Positions 35,481-47,829 are shown, numbered from the stretch's first letter. The stretch is 64,000 bases of DNA from Ascoidea rubescens DSM 1968 (GCF_001661345.1 NW_017962919.1:186001-250000), one strand, 5' to 3'. Notes: a model not told the origin generated them from the letters alone. A program made the numbers and translations.

Positions 35481-35866
35481 TAGTAGTACAGGAGTTGCAA
35501 CTGCTATTATCAAGACCAGCACACTTAATGTTGGTAAGTGGCTAAATAAAATTTTTAAAGAGAAAAACTACTGAAGATTCTTCATTAATTAAAGTGGCAA
35601 TATTTTCGGGGCCTGCAATGGTGATCAAATGGTGGGGTTTTTATGCTGCGTCCAATCTAGTCACCACCTAGAGTCAAAACGATTTACTTCATTCCCGGAT
35701 CTTGACACAGTTCCATTTGCTGTTAGAAATGTTTTGAAATGATTTTCGTTATGAACAATTTGCTGGTCGGTCACGTACATGGACGTAACTCACCTGTAGT
35801 AAAATAGCATTGAATAACCTATACCATGAAGGAAAGTAGTGCAGTCGTTTTTACCAAAATAGGCAT

Positions 35867-36274
35867 TTGGATAGTGAGTGTTGTAACCACAGCCAGGGCA
35901 TGCTGGTTCATCGGTGCCTTGCTATGTATCTGCTCATTAATCCGTTGGGATGTGATCAATATGGATCAGATGCTGATGTATTGGCAGTTGCTGGTAACTA
36001 TCTAGCTGCTTTGATATCCAAAGTAAGTTATGAAAAAACCAGTGACTTCCATGTAATTCGAGCGAACGCTGATTGGTTGAATAACTTGGACCCTCATTCA
36101 AGTTTGATTGCTGGTAGTTGTCACACCATCGTTAATATCAGCGGCTTTGGTACGTTGATGATCGTGAATGGAGGATCATCATATGATGGGATTCACATTC
36201 CTCACGATGGTGTTTCGATCACACACGGCGCTGCTAAAAGAAGCGAGGCCCGCATTTCATTCAAAAATGGCTAG
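35867..36274 (+). other. Open frame of 135 codons, unassigned
   Basis: This is the second-longest frame in the window. The product is rich in Gly, Ser, Ala, Asp and His with alternating beta-like segments (VNISGFGTLMIVNGGSSYDG). It resembles a secreted or capsid-like beta protein more than an enzyme, but no known family comes to mind. The segment DPHSS...SGFG was compared with the copia protease and rejected. The same frame stays mostly readable through about 36660, which suggests the remains of a longer protein. It could be part of an old virus-like element or a host gene. Confidence 0.3.
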
Positions 36275-36374
36275 GTTTCTCAGAATAAATCATTGCTTGT
36301 GAGGAGAGCAGTTTCAAAATTGTTCTAAACATTTGTTGCACCAACTGCTGGTTTGTTAACTGCTACAAATTAGA

Positions 36375-36660
36375 TTGAACTATTACGTCATAGAAATAGA
36401 CATGATGCAAGAGACGCACCACAGATGCGAATTACTTCGGCGGCTGCTGGCTCCACATGTAAACTTTGTCTCAAAACAAATGCAACTGAAAATAATAATA
36501 ATTTTTCCGCGGGAACAGCACACTGTGCTGATTGTCTTTTTCCCGGTGATTGTGATGTGTCAATGCCAATTGCTGCTGATAAAAGAAACGGATATGTTGA
36601 GAACTTCGGTAGCAATCATTCAGCATATCTGGTTCTCCCTGCATCCGGTAAACGATAATT
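36375..36660 (+). other. Frame with paired Cys motifs, unassigned
   Basis: The frame at 36425-36658 contains CKLCLKT, then about 17 residues later HCADCLFPGD, giving CxxC...HCxxC spacing that could bind zinc. The frame is the same as that of the 135-codon frame upstream. Gag proteins of BEL/Pao and other elements have Cys/His-rich regions of this kind, with a LC-x-x-CL-x-x-GH pattern. The resemblance is partial. No protease or RT follows on this strand. Confidence 0.3.
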
Positions 36661-36944
36661 AGCTGTTCAAAAAGTGAATACTATCTCAAATTTGCTCAAC
36701 CATTGCTGGGGTAGTGGAAGAGATTTGTCTAATCTACTACAATGTTTTCATCGCAGCTAGAAATGAATTATTGTGAATCTCACAAAAAGAAACATATTTT
36801 TCTGTTTCGTTGGTCTTCTATTAGTTTTGGATTGTCGAACTTTGGCGCAAAAAATTAAGAGAAAGTGAACGAAAGTGGCGCGTCAAGATAACGATCCCGA
36901 TTATCTGTTCTATGAACCTTTTAAGTCCGCGGTGCTTATCATAA

Positions 36945-37226
36945 ATGCGACCTTTGCCAACGGGGCCACTCAGTCATCAATCCATCTTATTTAATATATA
37001 CAATTCAATCAACTACAGCATTGCTGATGGACATTCGATCCCGCAAATACCTGACGACTCCAACCCAAATTTCGTTAACCAAATCAGAAAATGGAGCTGC
37101 GCTGTGTGTCTCTTTGAGGCAAAAATTGTTGAAGATGCAAACAATACGTTCAACCACGAAATTTGTTGTGGTATACATTTTTGTTTTGATGCGTTGAGGA
37201 TAACAATTAATTGTTTGAAGAACTAA
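36945..37226 (+). other. 93-codon frame, unassigned
   Basis: It continues on the same strand as the two preceding frames after a gap of about 290 bases. The product has CAVCLF and later CCGIHFCF segments, and is otherwise Asn/Ile-rich. The repeated Cys pairs may mean it belongs with the Cys-pair frame upstream, but nothing identifies it. Confidence 0.2.
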
Positions 37227-37249
37227 TGGTGGCTGCTATTGAAATGGCA

Positions 37250-38800
37250 ATCGCATTATTGCTAAAGATTCACAATCTGCTGCATGTGCAAAAGCGGAAG
37301 ATTCATCAACTGCTTACAATAGCAAATTCAAAAATACTAGAAGTGCTTCAAGCGTTTGGGCAACAGCTTTAGCAGAAAAGTCAAGAGATATTTTAAATGA
37401 AGTAAATGAGTAATCTGCATCCAGTCACATCATAAACGTAAAGAAGCTGCCAATCACTCTGATTGGACTTCATTGTAATCTCCTTCATCGAGAACTGTCA
37501 CAAAAGAAGGTGGTGATGCTAAGACTAGTGCTAAGTTTGATTGTGGCCATGAAGCAGCTGCCAAAGCGGTTCGTCAAATACGTCGTGGTGACAATGAAAG
37601 CAAACGTCACTGGTTTTAAAAAGATTCAAGATATAGAATTAAGGGAGGACTGATCGAACGTATAAAATGCCTGCATTCATTGCTGCTACTGCCGTCAATA
37701 TGAATGCGGCCAAACAAAAGTTCAAAATTATTTCCTATTCAAAAGTTCAAACAATTAGTGATATCTTCCATATTGTTTGAGTTGTGCATCAAGTGAAAAG
37801 CTGACTTTAGTTGCGCTTTCGGAGCTTTAGGGCACTTTGCAGCAACTGGTGACCTTTCTAAAACACCAATAATTGCCGAGAGGTCCTCTTGACTTAAGAA
37901 AAGGAATTAAAGAAAAAAGCTTAGCACATTAAGCAGATAAAATCATAAAGAAGCCCCCTGCTGAAATACTGTAAACTCTAACGAAGGATCATCAATTTGA
38001 TTTGGCTGGCGTTGTTTATGAATTTGGTATTGACGCTGAATTGTACAAGAATGATTTTTCTGTATTCATAAGTATTATATATCGTATGAATATGAGAAAA
38101 TTAAACAGAACATTGAATGAACTCGAAAAATTATGTATTTGTTGAAAAAAATGATAATATAGTCATCTCAACCGACTGCGTTTCAAATGCCACAGCCGAA
38201 CATATACAATTGATTTGTCCCGGAGCAGACAACCCCGCCATATTGAATTATGTCTGAAACATTGTGTAATTGCCACATATTCTGATTCAAATGGCTTAGG
38301 AATGCCCTCACTTATTTTGCTTTGTTTAGAATAATCGATGTTACCGAACACCGAGGGGTAATTATTGGACCGTTTGCTCTTCACAGTAACCAAAAGTTGC
38401 TGTTTCTGAAAACTCTATTGGAGGCCGACCACTGAAAACATTGGAAATCACACGTTTCAATGCCAGTAAATACCAAAGTTTATAGCTCCATTCAACACGC
38501 TATTGGTAACTGACAACTCGCATCAAGCTGCTCCACCGTCGTTCTTTAGCAGATCATTATTTTGATTGTTGAGTTTGATACATGTTCCTACAAGTTGAAA
38601 TTGCCTTTCTAGGTTACTCAATTCATTTCTCCGCAGGCCCTTCCACATCCGCTTCTTCATCCTTTAAAAGGTTTTGGCGTACCCAAAAGAAATTTGGATA
38701 TGTTGAGTTTCTCCTTGAATATTCAGTTGATTACAAAAAATAATCACTTGTATCAAATGCGCCATAAAATGGTAAGGTTAAGAGAAGTTTCAATTGAAGT
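37250..38800 (+). other. Decayed plus-strand coding-like stretch, unassigned
   Basis: Two segments look coding on the plus strand: 37258-37410, Ala/Ser/Lys-rich with a TALAEKSRDILNEVNE helix; and 37440-37620, with a KFDCGHEAAAKAVRQIRRGD stretch that loosely recalls a Gag zinc knuckle followed by basic residues. A third, at 37980-38100, reads HQFDLAGVVYEFGIDAELYK. The order of a Gag-like helix then a knuckle-like region is suggestive of an LTR element, but no protease or RT is seen. Confidence 0.25.
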
Positions 38801-38895
38801 GACGTAGAGAACAGCACCGGCCCTGCCATAAGCAAGTAAGTTGCACTACTGACCGGCGTCGCAGCCAACCGATGAAAAAGCATGAAGGCGATTGA

Positions 38896-38963
38896 GGGAT
38901 CTGACTGATCCCGAGCGGTCCCGCCAGCTCGAACTAAGCAGAACGGAAAAAATCTGTCCGTTC
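38896..38963. repeat. Cluster of three perfect stem-loops in a G+C-rich island
   Basis: Three inverted repeats follow one another within 68 bases. GGGATC-tgact-GATCCC lies at 38896-38912. CGAGC...GCTCG lies at 38912-38931, and inside it GCGG-tc-CCGC offers an alternative fold. GAACGGA...TCCGTTC lies at 38941-38963 with a 9-base, A-rich loop. The flanks from about 38800 to 39120 are also richer in G+C than the surroundings. A structured RNA, a transposon end or a regulatory element are all possible. It does not show the CTRR end of a Helitron next to the last hairpin. Confidence 0.5.
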
Positions 38964-39119
38964 AGCTCAAGTTTTGAAAAGTGGTGAGTTGTACGTTTTG
39001 CAAGCAGAAATTTCCTAATACATTAAAATCGATTAATAGCAGTTGCTTTCAGATGGGCGCCAAGAACGTTAGCCTGTCAGCCCGATGCTGAGTTGGTGAT
39101 TTGCTTGGAGCCACCCACT

Positions 39120-40900
39120 GTTCTCAATCACTGATTAGGTCTTACATGCGTACTTCTAAACAAAATCAATAGATGTGAAAGAATGAAAATGTAAACAAAT
39201 ATTAAGTAGAACAATAAGTTTGAAGGTTAACACATTTGAATACCAACGAAACATATTACAATTAAAAATGAAATCCAGTAGCTCAATCAAATTGTATTCA
39301 TCGTTGAAACATAATTAAAACAGTGGAACACCAATTCAGTAGCAATCCCTTACCAAACTGATCTGCAAATCGTAGAATCACAAAGAATTGGATATAACAG
39401 AATCAATGTGATCAACAAACAAAAAAAGTTGAATAAATGATTTAATAAAGCAATTCATATTTCAATTCTTTCAGGGAAACACCAAGCAGATCAACCAAAA
39501 TATCAGCGACATTGATTATGCTATCAACTGTTATAAAAAATAATCAATCATTCTCCATCCCTTTCATACACTCTTATATTATTGGAATGTAATTCAAGTA
39601 TGTGCAGCTGGTTCGATGGCATCGCAAGTGGATACCCGAATTTTCACTGCACTAAAAATGGGGAATCCTTCAGTGGTACTAACAGTATTAATGACCTACT
39701 GGAAAAGCATAGCATTTTACGTAGACTCTGATGCAGAAGTCCATTGCAGTTCACAAGTTGCAAACCACTTGAGTGCAAATTCGTTGAAGTTGAAGCGACA
39801 AGTTTGTCATTTTTAACGATCTTTAACCACAAAGCCAGTTACGTATTCCCAATATATCCAGTTCAATAAAATTGAAACTACTTCACAAAGATAGTCGCAA
39901 ATGCGCATTTTCAAGGAAAAGTTAATGGTCAAATACTTTGGGATCCTTTAGCATAACGTAAGTAGCCGGTGCAACGTCCTCCATGATAACGCCGGGAAAT
40001 CCCAAATACAACAACAATGTCATAGTGTAAACATCTTGCAGCAAGAAGCAACGAACACCACAATGATCAAACTAATGGTGATTAATCAAGAAAAGATTCA
40101 TAACTTTCTCTTTGATGTCGAATCTCATTTTAGATCATCATTAATGACGTAGCCAGCGAACCAGACTGATTTGTAATTTAGAGATGAAATACCAAATTGA
40201 TGTTAGTGCTCATGCAAATATGAAGTCATTTGTGATTTTCACCAACTGCATGCCCATGAATCATCTTCCTCGATATTCAAAAGTCAGTTATTGCTCACAA
40301 GACGAAAAGGAGTGCATTCGAGGGCATCACCATTGGGCCGAATAAAACAGCAAAAATGGAGCATCCAGATGGAATTTTAAATTTCAGTGATATTTGTTGA
40401 ATCGAAGCATGAGCCCATGATGTGCGGCTGTCGCTCCATCTCAGCGAAAGGATTGGATTTCATGAGTCATCTTTTGCCACCATAAATTCAGATGTAGTGA
40501 CAGTCCAAATCCTCTTTTGACGACACTGCAATATTTCAGAGGTCATTCAGCATTAAAAGATGTAGAAGGCGGTTTCACGGTGAGTTCGGTGAACATTTCA
40601 TCCTGAGAACAAATAGGTCGCAGATCCATTCTGTGATTCGCGATTGCGTCGGCTGCTGCGCATCTAAAAACAACCTTCACAGAGTGCTACCATAACCCAG
40701 GACAAATTCATCGATATAATATATTTTACCAATCAGAGAGTGGCCTTAGGCAACCAGTTCGGGCTTTGCAGAATCACCAGTCGCAGCAGACTTTACAGAC
40801 TGAACTAAAGAACAGCCAGCAGCCGATTCCCTGAGGAAGCATTAGCCAATTGATTCAGTTATTATCATGAAATATGTAGAGCCCTGCCATACATGTTACT
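39120..40900. other. Unassigned stretch
   Basis: A 66-codon plus frame at 39616-39816 includes WKSIAFYVDSDAEVHCSSQ, which was weighed as a protease DSG-type motif and judged too weak. No other motif is seen. The short string CGGGAAATCCC occurs here at about 39993 as well as in the G+C-rich island near 34750, probably by chance. Confidence 0.25.
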
Positions 40901-41039
40901 TAATTGATTGCATTCTAAAGATATGCATTGAGTGAGTTCCACAACCCGGACCACGGCCAATTATCCGTAATGCGATCTGTCTGGATGGAATGTCTCGGAT
41001 CATTTGCAAACATCCAAGAGTGTTTCTTTGGCATCAAAA

Positions 41040-41400
41040 GTTTATGAGAAGCTGTGGTGATTGCAGCGTGCGAATTGACATTTATTGAGCACCTCTGCAA
41101 AATTCATGAATTTCGTCTTCAAATCTTGTGGAAGAAAGGAATTCATTTTACCGATCTCTTTTCCTTTGACTACCTCATTGGCTGCATTATCTGACCAATT
41201 GTAAATACTCTGAGTAGTTCCTTCACGATTCTCATTTGAATTATTCGATGATGTATCTTCGTTGGCCGTCTCCAACCTATTTCATGCACTTGAAATTGTG
41301 TTATTACGTTCTTTAATAGCAGTTGTCGGGCAGCGCCCCCTATGCCCGGCAGCAATACATCTTTTTTCAATTGATGATGAATCAGCTGTGCCAGCAGCAT
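41040..41400 (-). other. Polar, Asn/Ser/Glu-rich frame in the minus-strand block
   Basis: The frame 41042-41275 encodes a hydrophilic product beginning ETANEDTSSNNSNENREG and ending with an LPQDLKTKFMNFAEVLNKC helix. The same frame remains mostly readable up to about 41400. An RCIAAGHRGRC segment just upstream recalls a zinc knuckle, but its spacing does not fit CX2CX4HX4C. It may be a disordered linker followed by a helical domain of an element protein. Not identified. Confidence 0.3.
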
Positions 41401-42609
41401 AATAAGCTAAATTAATAACGAAAATCTTTCAGTGACTACAGGGATAATGTCAGCTGAAAACACCAACGCAGATTGGCGCTTTGACGACCTTGTAGGATTC
41501 TGGGTTAATTTGGCGGTGAGGAGCAGCACTACTTCACATTCTCTTGCACTACTTGTTGTAGCAAGTCGGCCTAAAAGTCATGGATACCGCAGGGAATCCA
41601 AAATCGTCATAAATAATGACAGCTTATTTTAATGAACTAATAAGTTCAAGAATTGTGGTGAGGAAAGCGTCATCTTTGCAGGTAACGAAATTCATCAAAG
41701 ACACCATCTAATTCACACAATCAATGCTGTAATATTCAGGAACACCTATTCTAAATAGCAAAATCTTGCTTTTAGTTCTGATTGCTAGTTTTCAACGATG
41801 AGGAGCCTCACGATGATGAGACCGGTGAGGTTCTCACAACGCCTTTTTGAATCGTTCTGTCATGCAGTGAATTTGAGGGGCTCCGAAGCAAACTAATAAT
41901 CAAATGAGTGAGTAATTTTTGTGGAGACCAATAAGAGAGGAATATATTTGTTTTCTATATATTCCATTCTTCGAAAAGACACTTACGGTGTGGCAATCAA
42001 GGCCAATCTAACAGATCTTGCGTTATGATTAACAATTGAACGAATTTCTCAATTTCATCAAGAGGAGCAACTGGCGTTGGCTCAGCAATGTCAGGATAAA
42101 CAAAGACCCGCTCAGCTGTCCGCGGTCTTATAATCAGCTTATTTATTGCATTTGCGTCATTCCCTCTCTACCAGCTCACATCTTCAACTTTCACCAACAA
42201 TATCTTTTTGATTTTAGTTATTTCTTCAACATCAGTTTCACCAAAGAGACCTAATCGTTTATGCTAATGATTAGTGATTCCCCCAACAACAGATGCTGCA
42301 GCGAGCGATCTATAAAATCTCCAAGTAACTAATTTTGCTGCCAAATCACCATTTAAATGAAATCATCATTGTTGAAGAAAGAAAAGACCCGTTTATTCTC
42401 AGAAGCGGTCCTTGAGATACAATCTACGCTAGAGCAACTAGTAATAAATTTTACTGAGTGTCCACCATTCAGATGCAATAGCCGATCTAATTTTTTTATG
42501 TTCAACTGTTATCGAACCAAAATCAGAAGCTTCACCACAAAGTGAGGAATTGTTGATGCGGTACTCCACCTTTAAGAAAGAATGTCGGAAGCACCCAAGT
42601 GCAAACGAA

Positions 42610-43380
42610 CCGATTCGAACTAAAGATGGGTTTTCTAATTACATTCAACTACGCAGAAAAATGTAACTCATCTATTATAGGGCTATCCGTGGCGGCTGCG
42701 GCGGATGCATCGGCCAAAACAGAAGCCAAAGCATTCACCTTTTGCGGTGGGTTAATGGTTCTTGCAAATGTCTATTTCACTGACAACGTTAAAATGTTAC
42801 TCTTTTTAAATCGGGCTCTTGAACGGTTGCCTAAGAACAAAAGGGACAGCTGTGAAACCACGCCACCCGCAATTGCATCATGAACAAGTTGCTTAGGCAA
42901 GAATAATCCAACAGTTAACATCAATTTATCAAAGTTAGCAAATGGAGTGACAGTATGTTCACCGAGCGTTGAGTCCGACATAGAAACCAGGTCGTATACC
43001 GAGGTCTTAATCTTGATTGTAGGCATTGCGTAGATTGCATTGAAGGTCATTAAGGGACATACACTGAACATTATTATCGAATAATGTTGGTCCTCGCAAA
43101 AAAAAATACCTGACCTGGTAATGATATTGGCGGCTTTCAACCCAATTCCACCAGTTAGCTTTGCTAAGTTAACTGATATCCTACTGTCTTATGACCCATA
43201 ATGAAGCGCCTCCACCATTACTGCTAGAAAAGATTGGCCACTAAGCAAGGTATTGGCAATGGAACTCAATGAACCATTAACTGGGCCTGAAGCAATATCA
43301 CCTCTAAAGGAATCTATTGTTTGAAAAAAGCTGGAAGCAATGGACCAGCCTTAGCTAGCGTTAAATTTAATTTCCAAGCT
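42610..43380 (-). other. Longest coherent frame region of the minus-strand block
   Basis: One frame, including the 122-codon Met-start frame 43140-42772, stays protein-like over roughly 250 codons. The product alternates hydrophobic strands and helices (for example DKLMLTVGLFLPKQLVHDAIAGG and a central SDSTLGEHTVTPF) and includes an Ala-rich stretch near its end (LASVLADASAAAATDS). The long persistence of one reading phase is hard to get by chance in AT-rich DNA and argues for a once-functional protein. No catalytic motif is seen. It is a fossil of unknown family. Confidence 0.35.
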
Positions 43381-44409
43381 CCGATATTAGTGTTTGCATC
43401 GTCCACGACTTCGTCTGACAATTACTGAGGAACTTCTGCGTTTTCACTAATAGCCTGTTGTGGCAAATCAAGGGTAAAACATTGGAGTAAAACTTACATA
43501 ATAAAAAAGGGAGGTGAAATAATTGCCAGCTCATTTGATACAAATCAAAGTCAAAGGGGAATCTTCATTGGCAGTAGAGCGGCGATAGATTGCAAACAAC
43601 CAAATGTACTAATCGGAAAGGCTCACAGATGCAATGTCGGCGGCACGCGCTTTTGAGTGGATTCGAGTCCTAACCACCGCTATTAAGCATTGCTATTTGG
43701 GACAATGCAACTTTCAGTGAGAAAATTGGGGGCTGAGTTACCACTGCATTGTCGGTTGCCCTACGGCGGCTCCCTGAATTAAGCGATGAAAGCGGCATGA
43801 GAAGTCTTTAGCTTTCGTTTTAAAGAACGTAAGCAGGTCAATTTGTGAGCAATAGTTTTGCAGCAATCAAAAAGACTGTTTAATGCATCAACTGACCGGC
43901 CTATAATCGTGGACATCTGAATTATTTCAAAGGTTTTAATTAAGTGAAGTCGGTAAAAAAATAGTAAAGACACATCACATGTAAATACAAGTACATGGTA
44001 AAACAAATGTTAAGCTTTCAAAAATAAAAGTTAACATAGCAGTTCATGCATACTGTCATGCTAATAGTAGCAATATTTGTGGTGTTTTTCAAACGATTGC
44101 GCGACGGAATGGTAAGAAAATTAACAGGAAATCAAACAAACAATACGATTCGGATAAATGCAAGAACTGAAGACTTGCAAAATCATAACCATTAACTATA
44201 CACAATAAATCAGCTTAGCCATCATGAGACGTAAAGGCACTGGCGCTGAGCTACAAAGTCAAGATATCCGCAAGATTTGCTTTTGGCTCTACACCTGCAA
44301 GAGTAAAAGCAGCATTGCCCAATTCTGTTATAACAAGCATCCTGATAAATCAATGTTTACTCTTCTCAAGAAATGCTGGATTGTTACCAAAGCTCATTGC
44401 TTAATTAAT

Positions 44410-44640
44410 ATGCAGTGAATAACGCCTCTTTTAAAAATCGTACCAATATAATGACGGACCCACACCAGTGACACAGCTTTTTTTACCTCGTCAGTTGTTG
44501 CAGCGATTTCACCATCACCAGTGAGCAAGGCACGTGACAACTCATTATTGAGATCAATGTAGCAGTCGTTAGATCGATATAAACAATATATTGTGCAACC
44601 AAAATTTCAGATGCAATGGTCGGCTGCCCATTCACTGTGA
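44410..44640 (-). other. Short coherent frame in the minus-strand block
   Basis: On the minus strand at 44565-44410 a frame reads YIDLNNELSRALLTGDGEI, followed by a TTDEVKKA helix and an aromatic VWVRHYIG segment. It is charged and helical and unlike translated noncoding DNA, but no domain is recognised. The plus frame opposite (44224-44418) overlaps only its edge. Confidence 0.25.
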
Positions 44641-44806
44641 AAGAATTTGACGAACACAACTACAAAGATCTTTGTATGCAGCAGATAATGGTTGATAATT
44701 TTAATAGGTTAGGACCTCTTCTTCATCACTGAGATCTGTCAAGGTCTGTCTTCATTATTGTATTCCATAATACCTAACGGCAAATGCCATACCATCCCGG
44801 AATAGA

Positions 44807-45350
44807 TTGCTTGCAAAAGCAGCGATCCCATATTTGAGCAGCAAAATGATATTATCTGCCAACTCAATTCCCAACCGTCGGTCTATCCGACACCGTGATT
44901 TGGAGAATCATCTGTGGAATGGCCTGCGACTGAGACAAGATGCTCATAAAATGTCGAAAACAGACCCCGATGCAGGTCCTCATTTACCACACTGTATTCT
45001 GGTTACTATGAACAGCATGGAATTTTAGGAATTGTCGCAAGCATTGATGGAACGAGAACTACTCTCAACAACGATGAAAATTATGATTTAACATCGTTGA
45101 CTTTTGCCCCTAGAAATGGGGCAATTTTGAAATAGACCAGATGGAATTGGAGGATCCAGTGATATTTCATCATCAGAAATTAATGAAAGAACGTTCCGCT
45201 GATCTGATGTCGACGGAAGCAATTGGAGTTGACTATTCCGTTGCTTGTGCCGGCCCAACGGAGTTTGCTTCTGGCGATGCTTTGATTCAGAAGTATCAAA
45301 TACTATATGACCCGGCGAGCGTTAGAAACAGCTGCAATCTGTTTCAATAA
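44807..45350 (+). other. Two plus-strand frames within the minus-strand block
   Basis: 44807-45028 (73 codons) and 45141-45350 (69 codons) are both on the plus strand. The second encodes a balanced product with VDYSVACAGPTEFASGDALIQKYQ and could be a genuine relic of opposite orientation. Neither has a known motif. They are noted because they break the otherwise minus-strand pattern. Confidence 0.2.
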
Positions 45351-45914
45351 TGTTTGAGCATAGCAACTACCATTAATCAAAATCGGTTTTACATCCATTC
45401 GATGTACTTGAATTCTCTTTGATGCGCAACCGGCAAGAAAGACTGTAGCACTTCTGTGTCTAAATACTGCGCAAATTCATTTAGCCCTATGAACTCCTTG
45501 ATGACAAAGAAATCCGCAACCAACTAGAATGTCTTTTGCATAAGCACGCGCTGGAGCGGTCTTTAATGAGGCACAACTAATGGCATCCAGCACCCCTTCT
45601 ACTGACAAAAAGATTGACAAACAATTTGAAATGCTAACAATCGCTGTCTGAATCTTTGAATGTTCGCCCAATTTGTAAAATTAAATTGATCAGTCTGGCT
45701 CCGAACTCCCAGCGGCAGAATATGAGCCAGCAAAAATTAACAGCAAAATTCACCATATGAAAGTTCTTCTATAATCAACTTACCATCATGAAGAATGGTT
45801 TAATGTCCTGAAAATTGTTTTCCGCAGCGCCTTTGGTGCCAGCAAGTTGGTCAATACTTGGTTCAGCATTGGTGAGATGTTTCTGGATATCTCCTTTAGA
45901 TCTGCGGAAGCAAT

Positions 45915-46563
45915 TCATAGAATTGATTTGAATTCATCGCCATTGGCTTCAACTATCTGTTTATCATCTGTAATAGTGGGAATACGGTCATCTCTTTCAA
46001 TTGAAGCATAGCTTGTTGTAGCATTGAAAGCAGCCGCCGAGATAGAAATGCTGTCCTCGAAATATTCAAACCATTTGTTGATGTCAATCATTGCATAATT
46101 GAAGCGGATGACGGAGGCCCCTAATGACATCATCTTCCATAGCAGATACATCCACCGGCAATGGATCTGATTGTCTGAAGGAGGCAAATGCTGGATCATT
46201 GAAAGAGAAAGTGGTTGTATAAAATTCACAACATGATTCGACATCAACACAGCTGTTGTTGACATTGACGAATTCATCGGTCTTGCCGCCGATGTATTAT
46301 CCAACAAACACATATTGAATACTTACATCACCTTTCTTATTGCGCGTGATTTGCTTAGCGAACGCGGCATAAAAACACCATCCAAGCAGCTTCAATACAA
46401 AGAAAACCTCTTTTCGTACGACTAATAGATCAAAATCATGAATCAAGTCATGTGCTTCTTCGGGGCTAAGGTAGTTCACCAAATTCATTGATGAAATCAC
46501 AGCTTGATTCAGCGAACAATCAAGAACAGCGTCTTCGTTTAGCAAGGTCCTGGTGATTGTCAT
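45915..46563 (-). other. Two adjoining coherent frames in the minus-strand block
   Basis: 46297-46563 (88 codons) encodes a product with DAVLDCSLNQAVISSMNLVNYLSP at its start and an EEAHDLIHDFDLLVVRKEVFF helix, then a basic tail. The same frame remains readable to about 46080. The second frame, 45915-46313 (132 codons), overlaps it and ends in an acidic DDRIPTITDDKQIVEANGDEF stretch. Lengths and composition look like real protein. No family is recognised. Confidence 0.33.
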
Positions 46564-47829
46564 GGTTTTATTTGCCTGCGCTAGATGTCCTCATTTTATA
46601 AGACTGATACGGAGCTGAAATTCATCAATTGATTACTTCAGAATGACAATCATTTATCATCAGGATGCATGCATTCTAGGTACCTGACGACTACGGTGAA
46701 AATCTGTTCGTCACAAGATGTGAAGCGAACATAATATAGGATATGATCTTGGCAGCAGCATCTGGTTAGGTGGCAATCGCAGAAGCAACACGATACCATG
46801 AGTAATCATCAGCAATGGACACAACAGAACGACGTTTAGTAACAGCAACAACTGCCTTTCGCCTGACTTTTTCAACCAGAAAAAAAACAAGCGCTGCAGG
46901 CGGCTGTTTTATAGACGATTAGTGAGTCGCATTAGTGGCTATTGCATTTTGAGAAGACTGTGTCATTAAGCCATGAGAATCCAAAATGCGATCTATCTTT
47001 ACAATATCACTGGCGATATCCTCAATTGGATGACCTCATTGTTCAACCAATTTTTGTACACTCTATGGCATCAGCAGATGGAACTACCAGACATTCTCAC
47101 AGTCCTAAAGGACCTCCAATTCCATCCAAGCACTATCAAAATAAACACCAACGTCTTCGAATAAAAACCAACTTCTTCATTAATCTGCGGAGAATATTTA
47201 TACTGATTCGGCTCGCCCGGTAGCCTGACAACTCTTTTCTAATCTTGCTCCAATGGAAACTGAAACAATACAGCTTGTTATAATAAGAACGATGCTGCCA
47301 CGTGATTCATCTATGTGACCCAAATTAGAAGCAAGCTCGGTGAGCTGATCAGCGGTTGCACTTAAATATTGGCGGACACTGCAATCCAATCAAATCGTTT
47401 TGGAGTTTAACATCGGCTTTCATGTTTCCTTTCAAGGCAAAGCAAACAGCTCTCATCATGAATTGGTCCATGGGGAACAGCTGAAGCGGCAGATCCATTA
47501 GATGGTGTTGATGAGCCGCAGGTAAGTGTCTTTGCTAACGATCACATACTAGCCACTTGTGCCTGTTATGACAACGAGCGCAACTAATTGAGTTTGCCTT
47601 CTGCCTTTTCTTTGCTGCATTAACATTAGATAAGAACGCTGTGTCTTCAGCTACTGGATAAAGCATCTTCAGCAAAATATTCTGCCTTCACGATTTCACT
47701 AGCAAGAAACTTTTCGTGAAGCTAAGTAAATTGCCTGACAGGTGTTTGGGCCGAAGTGCAGTGGCATGTTAAAACAGCGGAGCCAATAACTGCAACTGAA
47801 TCATTACTGTGAAACTTCATGATTGATCA

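Noticed and set aside
36070-36200. Copia protease in the 135-codon frame
   Set aside because: The Asp is followed by Pro-His-Ser rather than Ser/Thr-Gly, and flanking strands do not fit.
38896-38963. Helitron 3' end
   Set aside because: No CTRR terminus at the proper distance after the last hairpin and no Rep/helicase remains nearby.
39700-39790. DSD-type protease motif (YVDSDAEVHCSS)
   Set aside because: No Gag knuckle upstream, no integrase or RT downstream, and the active-site Gly is absent.
43580-43690. tRNA-Ser/Leu-like 3' half (ATTCGAGTCC near CCACCGC)
   Set aside because: The T-stem does not pair at the closing position, no D-arm or anticodon arm could be drawn, and the 5' acceptor strand has mismatches.
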